A stretch of DNA of 10,339 nucleotides from JAVBPP01 sp031549535 (GTDB lineage: Bacteria > Bacillota > Clostridia > Oscillospirales > Acutalibacteraceae). How positions within the stretch are numbered: position 1 is the stretch's first letter; each line of letters begins with the position of its first letter. The notes beneath the pieces were generated by a model. It searched no databases. It saw only the letters and a list, made by a program, of their open reading frames with translations, and had not been told where the DNA came from. A program made the position numbers and the translations under genes. Of this stretch, positions 5,903 through 10,339 are shown piece by piece. The stretch lies in NCBI GenBank assembly GCA_031549535.1, contig JAVBPP010000021.1:1-10339 (forward strand), given 5' to 3'.

Positions 5903-6711
5903 AAACCGCATCAAAAATCTATACTGCGCTTATTTTTCTCTTTCTCTACGCGCCCATGCTCGTCATGATTTTTTATTCGTTTAACAGTTCAATGAGCACC
6001 ACCGTGTTTGCTGGCTTTTCCACGCGCTGGTATGCCACGCTGCTCAGCGATAAATCTATCTTGAAGGCGCTGGAGAATACGCTGATTTTGGCAGTTGCCT
6101 CCTCACTCATCGCCACGATTATCGGCACAGCCGCCGCCGTGGGCATGGATAAATGGAAAAAAGGTTATTTTCGCTCCGGCGTGATGACGGTAACGAATAT
6201 CCCAATGATGAATCCGGATATTGTGATGGGCATCTCCCTGATGCTGCTGTTTATCTTTGTGGGCGGCATGTTGGGTAAACAAAAGGTGCTCGGCTTTGAA
6301 ACACTGCTCATTGCGCATACCACCTTCAGCCTGCCTTATGTCATTCTCTCTGTGCTGCCAAAGCTGCGCCAGACGGATAAAAACCTGGCGGAGGCCGCGC
6401 AGGATTTGGGCTGCCGCCCATTTCAGGCCTTTTATAAAGTGGTGCTCCCCTCGATTTCACCGGGGATTATTACGGGGATGATTATGGCGTTCACCATGTC
6501 ACTGGACGATTTTATTATTAGCTATTTTACCACGGGTCCGGGCTTTACCACTCTGCCCATAGCGATTTTTTCCATGACAAAAATTCGCGTGAAGCCCACC
6601 ATTTACGCCCTGTCCACCATGATATTTATGAGCATTTTGCTGCTGTTGATTCTGATCAATGTTGCTCAGGCAAGGGGCGAAAAGAAAAAATCTAAGCTTG
6701 TTTCGAAATAA
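5899..6711 (+). CDS. potC: Spermidine/putrescine ABC transporter permease PotC
   Basis: The 270-residue second channel subunit. Six hydrophobic segments are visible at about 6-28, 61-83, 98-122, 134-155, 188-210 and 236-256. The EAA loop is at 162-190 (NLAEAAQDLGCRPFQAFYK, then VVLPSISPGI). The conserved PotC features 'YAPMLVMIFYSFN' in the first helix and 'SLDDFIISYFTTGPG' (201-215) are present. The SLDDF motif distinguishes PotC/PotI permeases from PotB. The basic tail (RGEKKKSKLVSK) should be cytoplasmic. The start ATG overlaps the potB stop by 4 bp with GAAGAGGAGGG upstream; the stop is 17 nt before potD. Confidence 0.95.
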   Translation: MKTASKIYTALIFLFLYAPMLVMIFYSFNSSMSTTVFAGFSTRWYATLLSDKSILKALENTLILAVASSLIATIIGTAAAVGMDKWKKGYFRSGVMTVTNIPMMNPDIVMGISLMLLFIFVGGMLGKQKVLGFETLLIAHTTFSLPYVILSVLPKLRQTDKNLAEAAQDLGCRPFQAFYKVVLPSISPGIITGMIMAFTMSLDDFIISYFTTGPGFTTLPIAIFSMTKIRVKPTIYALSTMIFMSILLLLILINVAQARGEKKKSKLVSK

Positions 6712-6728
6712 TATAGGGGGAATTTTGT

Positions 6729-7937
6729 ATGAAAAAATTATTTGCTGCCTTGTTTGCCTGTGCCCTCATTGCGCTTTCCGCGCAGCCCGCTTTTGCGGCT
6801 GTTGACCCGGCTTCGCTGAAGGGCACCAAGCTATCGGTCTATAACTGGGGGGACTATATGTCCCTGGGCGCGGATGATTCCGTTAATATCATTCAAGCCT
6901 TTGAGGATAAATATGGCATTGATGTAGTGTATGACACCTACAGTAACAACGAAACCATGTATGCCAAGCTCAAGGGCGGCGGGGTAAGCTATGATGTTAT
7001 CATCCCCTCGGACTATATGATTGGCCGTATGATTCAAGAAGACATGCTCGCCAAGTTGGATTTTTCCAACATTCCGAACTATAAAAACATTGCCGCGGAA
7101 TATAAAAACCTGCCCTTTGACCCGGATAACGCATATTCCGTGCCCTATAATGTCGGCATGGTCGGCCTCATTTACAGCAAAACCCTTGTGCAGGAGACGC
7201 CGGATAGCTGGAACGCGCTCTGGGACAGCCGCTATAAGGGTAATATTTGTATGATTAACAACCCGCGGGATGCCTTCGCCATTGCACAGGCGCTGCTGAA
7301 CCAAAACTACAACACCACAACCCAGGCGGATTGGGAAGCTGCCGCGCAGAAGCTGAAAGATCAAAAACCGCTCATCAAGGCCTATGTGGATGACCAGGTC
7401 TATAACATGATGGAGCCGGAGCCGAGCGAGGCCGCACTCGCGCCCTACTATGCAGGCGACTACCTCATGATGCTGGAAAATAACGAGAACCTTGGCTTTG
7501 TTTACCCCAAGGAGGGCGTCAACGAGTTCGTGGACTCCGTGTGTGTGATGAAAAACAGCGAAAACAAGGCGGCAGCGGAGCTGTTCATCAACTTCCTGCT
7601 GGAGCCGGAGATTGCGCTTGCGAATGCGGAGCATATTTGTTACGCCAGCCCGAACACCACCGTGCGTGATAATCCGGAATACAGCTACTATCAGAATGAA
7701 ATCCTTTACCCCAGCGCGGGGCAGAAGCCCAAAACTCAGATTTTTGAAAATCTGCCACAGGAAACGCTGAACCTCATGAGCGGCCTATGGGATGATGTAA
7801 AGGCAGAAAAGGCTGACAGCAAGGACGGCGGCCTTTCCGACAGAACCAAGCTCGCCCTCACCGGCGGCGCAGTGGCTCTGATTGTGGTTCTATATTTGGT
7901 CTACCGCATGGTGCAGAAGAAAAAGCGCGAGGGGTAA
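6729..7937 (+). CDS. potD: Polyamine-binding protein PotD with C-terminal membrane anchor
   Basis: A 402-residue extracytoplasmic solute-binding protein that delivers spermidine/putrescine to PotBC. An N-terminal signal peptide (MKKLFAALFACALIALSAQP, then AFA) with a type I cleavage site near 23/24 precedes a PotD-like body: YNWGDYM (38-44), SNNETMYAKLKGGG (72-85), IIPSDYM (91-97), FDPDNAYSVPYNVG (130-143), VYPKEGVNEFVDS (258-270). E. coli PotD is about 348 residues and soluble. This one continues into TKLALTGGAVALIVVLYLVY (373-392), a single transmembrane helix followed by RMVQKKKREG, an inside-pointing basic tail. There is no Cys at the cleavage site, so the C-terminal helix probably replaces the usual Gram-positive lipid anchor. 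Ligand-pocket positions held by Trp in E. coli appear as Tyr241 and Phe267 in my alignment from memory. The start ATG has AGGGGG (6715-6720) 8 nt upstream. Confidence 0.94.
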   Translation: MKKLFAALFACALIALSAQPAFAAVDPASLKGTKLSVYNWGDYMSLGADDSVNIIQAFEDKYGIDVVYDTYSNNETMYAKLKGGGVSYDVIIPSDYMIGRMIQEDMLAKLDFSNIPNYKNIAAEYKNLPFDPDNAYSVPYNVGMVGLIYSKTLVQETPDSWNALWDSRYKGNICMINNPRDAFAIAQALLNQNYNTTTQADWEAAAQKLKDQKPLIKAYVDDQVYNMMEPEPSEAALAPYYAGDYLMMLENNENLGFVYPKEGVNEFVDSVCVMKNSENKAAAELFINFLLEPEIALANAEHICYASPNTTVRDNPEYSYYQNEILYPSAGQKPKTQIFENLPQETLNLMSGLWDDVKAEKADSKDGGLSDRTKLALTGGAVALIVVLYLVYRMVQKKKREG

Positions 7938-7951
7938 ACACCCACGCAAAA

Positions 7952-7992
7952 AAAGGCGGCTCCCATCTATTACAGCAGTGGGAGCCGCCTTT
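7952..7992. terminator. Bidirectional intrinsic terminator between potD and the dehydrogenase
   Basis: A perfect 14-bp stem pairs 7952-7965 (AAAGGCGGCTCCCA) with 7979-7992 (TGGGAGCCGCCTTT) around a 13-nt loop. On the minus strand the stem is followed by seven Ts (complement of 7948-7954), giving a strong terminator for the dehydrogenase gene, whose stop is about 67 nt upstream. On the plus strand only TTT-C-TGC-A-TCTTTTC follows, so termination of the pot operon may be weaker, but the stem begins 14 nt after the potD stop. Confidence 0.9.
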
Positions 7993-8059
7993 CTGCATCT
8001 TTTCTGGTGGTTTGACTATAAAAGGTGAGTGGTATAAGTGGATTGCCTGATTGGTGAAA

Positions 8060-9163
8060 TTATTCAAACGGGAAGCGGTACTTTAGTCCCAGCTCATCCC
8101 GTATTTGAATCAACTCCTTCTGCACAGCAACATTGATGGGAACGCCGCTGTCCTTGCGTTCCTGCCACACCAGGTATTCTTTTTCGCCTGCCGTATAAAT
8201 TTGTTCCTGCCCCGGAGCCTTTTGCGAGGCGCGCAAAGCGCGTAAAATATCACCTGTTGTCTTTTTAAAGGCATCCAACCCTAAAAACGCCTGCGTATCA
8301 ATGGCAAGGAAAAAGTGCCCCAAGCCGTATGGAACCTTTTCGCCCTCCCGCGTGCCTGTAAGCATAGTGAGAAACTGCCCCGACTGCAAGGCCGCGGAAA
8401 GAATTTCCACAACCGTAGCATAGCCGTAGCCTTTATATCCGGCGAGCTCTTCACCGATGCCGCCCAGCGGTGCCAGCGCGGCGGAGCCTTCTGTTAGACC
8501 CTTCAAAATTTCTTGTGAATCCGTGAGCGCCTCTCCGTCACGGCTGATGACCATACCCGCAGGCGTATCCATACCCATTCGTGCAAAATATTCAATTTTT
8601 CCACGTTGCGTAATTGAAGTGGCACAGTCCAAAACAAATGGAAAGGGCTCATCTGACGGCATACCGAAGGTAAGGGGATTGGTGCCCAGCATGTTTTCTA
8701 CCCCAAACGTCGGCGCGATAGAAGGCCGTGCATTTGTGCCTGTAACGCCTATCATTCCGGCCTGCACCGCCATGGTTGCATAATACCCCGCAATACCGTA
8801 GTGGGTGGAATTCCGCGCTGCAACCATGCCCATACCATATTGCTTTGCCTTATCGATGGCCATCTGCATGCATTTACGGCCGATAACTTGCCCCATACCG
8901 TGATTGCCGTCCACAACTGCCGTGGTCGGCGTTTCACGTATGATCTCAAAGCGCGTCACGGGCTGCTGTATTCCCTCACGGATACGATCCAGATAAATCG
9001 GTTTAAAGCGGTTGACACCGTGAGACTCTATTCCGCGGCGGTCAGCTTCCAGCAACACATCGGTACAAATCACAGCATCTTCCGGCGGAACACCGTAGGC
9101 CTGGAACGTTTCTTTTACGAACGATTCAATCAATTCCCAACTGACTATTGTTTTTTCCTGCAC
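8060..9163 (-). CDS. Ldh2/malate dehydrogenase family NAD(P)-dependent oxidoreductase
   Basis: A 367-residue cytoplasmic enzyme of the Ldh_2 family (malate/L-lactate/ureidoglycolate dehydrogenases), unrelated in fold to Rossmann-type LDH/MDH. It oxidises a 2-hydroxyacid with NAD(P)+ or runs the reverse reaction. Family motifs are intact: EADRRGIESHGVNRF (39-53, catalytic-region His48), GMVAARNSTHYGIAGYY (112-128, His121), MLGTNPLTFGMP (158-169), FVLDCATS (176-183), and the C-terminal GGIGEELAGYKGYGYATVVE-type region (234-253). Full family length. The start is a GTG (9163-9161) with GGGGGAA (9169-9175 on the plus strand) upstream and a near-consensus promoter behind it. It is divergent from the GH30 gene and convergent with the pot operon, so probably monocistronic. 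Substrate cannot be told from motifs: lactate, malate, sulfolactate, ureidoglycolate or a sugar-acid are all possible, so no gene symbol is given. Confidence 0.92.
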   Translation of the reverse strand: MQEKTIVSWELIESFVKETFQAYGVPPEDAVICTDVLLEADRRGIESHGVNRFKPIYLDRIREGIQQPVTRFEIIRETPTTAVVDGNHGMGQVIGRKCMQMAIDKAKQYGMGMVAARNSTHYGIAGYYATMAVQAGMIGVTGTNARPSIAPTFGVENMLGTNPLTFGMPSDEPFPFVLDCATSITQRGKIEYFARMGMDTPAGMVISRDGEALTDSQEILKGLTEGSAALAPLGGIGEELAGYKGYGYATVVEILSAALQSGQFLTMLTGTREGEKVPYGLGHFFLAIDTQAFLGLDAFKKTTGDILRALRASQKAPGQEQIYTAGEKEYLVWQERKDSGVPINVAVQKELIQIRDELGLKYRFPFE

Positions 9164-9198
9164 AAAAATTCCCCCGTTTACATTTTATTTGCGGCTTT

Positions 9199-9227
9199 AT
9201 TATACCCAATTTTCTCCTGTTTGTAAA
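9199..9227 (-). promoter_or_regulatory. Near-consensus promoter of the Ldh2-family gene
   Basis: On the minus strand TTTACA (9222-9227) and TATAAT (9199-9204) are spaced by 17 bp: one mismatch from consensus in total. The -10 lies about 36 nt upstream of the GTG start. No operator overlapping these boxes is obvious. Confidence 0.8.
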
Positions 9228-9336
9228 TAATGCTGGTAACGGAGCGCGGAATGGAACGGGTGGCTATCTTACATTTTTATAGGAGAAAAGTTGTTATTGT
9301 ACCCTTTTATGACGATATTATTCCTATTTCGTCCGA

Positions 9337-9357
9337 TTGCATTGTGCTAAGATGCAA
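9337..9357. promoter_or_regulatory. Candidate operator palindrome upstream of the GH30 gene
   Basis: TTGCAT (9337-9342) and ATGCAA (9352-9357) are perfect 6-bp inverted arms separated by 9 nt, 30 nt before the GH30 start codon. Size and spacing suit a dimeric regulator site, or a small hairpin in the mRNA leader. A loose promoter TTGTTA (9291-9296) to TATTAT (9316-9321) with 19-bp spacing lies just upstream, so the palindrome would be near or after the transcript start. Single occurrence; no regulator gene in the window. Confidence 0.3.
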
Positions 9358-9387
9358 GGTGTGAAAAAAATTGGGGGAGTGATTTGT

Positions 9388-10339
9388 GTGGCGACGGAAC
9401 TGAAAGTCAACAGACAAAAAATCTATCAAAGCTTTGAGGGCTTTGGCGCCAGCGGTGCTTGGTGGGCGCAGATTGTCGGCGGTTGGGAGCATTTGGATCC
9501 GGTCAGCGGCAAGCCGGTGCGTGAGCGCATTTCCGAGCTGCTTTACAGCCAAGAAAACGGCATCGGCATGCAGGTTTACCGCTATAACCTTGGCGGCGGT
9601 TCCAAAAATTCCGGCAAGGGTCGCTTCAGTGAGCCTGCACGTGCGGCGGAAAGCTTTGATGTCAGCGCCACGGATTATGACTGGACGCGGGATCAAAACG
9701 CGGTTTATATGATGAAGCAGGCTGTAAAGGACGGCGCACAGGAGGTCATCCTCTTCGTAAACTCCCCGCCGGAGCGCTTGACGAAAAACGGAAAAGCGCA
9801 TTTGGATAAGGCCGGGCACGAAAACCTGGCCAAGGAGAATTACGCAGCCTTTGCCAAATACTGCCTGGATGTTACGGAACACTTTATCGGCGAGGGAGTG
9901 CCGGTGAAATACCTTTCTCCCATCAACGAACCCCTCTGGGTTTGGACAGGCGGGCAGGAGGGTTGCCACTACCGCCCTGCCAGTGTGCGTAAGGTGTTTG
10001 GGGTGTTTGCAAAAGCGTTGGAGCAGCGCCCCGGCCTGAAGGGGCTTAAGCTCTCTGGTGCGGAAAACGGCGATATCCGCTGGTTTAATAAAGCCTATAC
10101 CCGCCAGTTGCTGCGGGACGAAGCTGTTCGCCGCTGCCTGGACGCAGTGGATGTGCACTCTTACTGCCTGCCAGCGCCCTTATCCTTTTTAAATAACCGC
10201 GTCGGCTACCTAAAGCGCTACCGAAAATGGATGGATAAGCGCTACCCCGGCATGCCAGTGAAAATGAGCGAATGGACACACATGAAGGGCGGCCGCGATA
10301 AGGGCATGGACTCCGCGCTGGAAATGGCAAAGGTGATGT
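9388..10339 (+). CDS. Glycoside hydrolase family 30 enzyme, intracellular (partial, right edge)
   Basis: A frame open to the window end, 317 codons so far, beginning at GTG 9388 with GGGGGAG (9373-9379) 8 nt upstream. The first residues lead directly into SFEGFGASGAWWA (15-27), the opening strand of the GH30 (beta/alpha)8 barrel, so there is no signal peptide and the enzyme should be cytoplasmic. Further clan GH-A landmarks: YRYNLGGGS (64-72), LFVNSPPERLTKNGK (122-136), the acid/base SPINEPLW (177-184, Glu181) and the nucleophile strand VKMSEWTH (291-298, Glu295). It is therefore a retaining beta-glycosidase. Within GH30 the NSPP and INEPLWVWTGGQEG features recall beta-1,6-galactanase or beta-glucosidase/fucosidase-like subfamilies, but specificity cannot be fixed here. 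The C-terminal beta-sandwich typical of GH30 would lie beyond the edge. It is divergent from the Ldh2-type gene. Confidence 0.9.
   Translation, partial: MATELKVNRQKIYQSFEGFGASGAWWAQIVGGWEHLDPVSGKPVRERISELLYSQENGIGMQVYRYNLGGGSKNSGKGRFSEPARAAESFDVSATDYDWTRDQNAVYMMKQAVKDGAQEVILFVNSPPERLTKNGKAHLDKAGHENLAKENYAAFAKYCLDVTEHFIGEGVPVKYLSPINEPLWVWTGGQEGCHYRPASVRKVFGVFAKALEQRPGLKGLKLSGAENGDIRWFNKAYTRQLLRDEAVRRCLDAVDVHSYCLPAPLSFLNNRVGYLKRYRKWMDKRYPGMPVKMSEWTHMKGGRDKGMDSALEMAKVM

Noticed and set aside
6831..7634. Minus-strand frame of 267 residues
   Set aside because: Antisense shadow of potD in a codon-biased region.
9307..10158. Minus-strand frame of 283 residues
   Set aside because: Antisense to the GH30 gene, whose catalytic motifs (INEP and MSEW) fix the coding strand as plus.

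Overview
The window looks like chromosomal DNA from a Firmicute, most likely a gut-type Clostridia (Oscillospirales or Christensenellales-like) of about 50% GC. The reasons are strong GGAGG-type ribosome binding sites, TTG and GTG starts, consensus sigma-A promoters, a potABCD operon of Gram-positive type, a YkpA-like ABC-F protein, and an Ldh2-type dehydrogenase next to a GH30 glycosidase. The taxonomic call is an inference from style, not from a marker gene.

Layout. Positions 1-156 are the end of an insertion sequence, probably ISAs1 family, whose transposase starts at 49 and runs off the left edge on the minus strand. Positions 157-338 hold no convincing gene, only possible debris of an older one. 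Positions 339 to about 525 can fold into a compact structured RNA: a four-way junction, a long second stem and a terminal GC-rich hairpin. It resembles the HEARO/omegaRNA family of the IS200/IS605-IscB-TnpB world, but no nuclease or transposase gene accompanies it here. An AT-richer GNAT acetyltransferase follows (616-1062). Then comes a probable operon of an ABC-F ATPase (1158-2741) and two further GNAT acetyltransferases (2759-3208, 3247-3726).

Positions 3942-7937 are a complete polyamine importer: potA (ATPase), potB and potC (permeases) and potD (binding protein). Genes A/B and B/C overlap by 4 bp, and C/D are 17 bp apart. The operon has a good promoter at 3761-3789 and a leader of about 145 nt with hairpins and a 41-codon open frame. 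PotD appears to have a signal peptide but no lipobox at its cleavage site, and it carries a C-terminal transmembrane helix that could anchor it. A shared bidirectional terminator (7952-7992) separates the operon from a convergent Ldh2-family malate/lactate-type dehydrogenase (minus strand, 8060-9163). A divergent intergenic region with a near-consensus promoter and a small palindrome leads to a GH30 glycosidase without a signal peptide (9388 to the right edge, incomplete).

The two most distinctive points are these. First, every catalytic element of one of the two ATP sites of the ABC-F protein is degenerate, while every element of the other is intact. Second, the orphan omegaRNA/HEARO-like structure sits beside an IS end. 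I did not find evidence for a wholly new multi-gene system.
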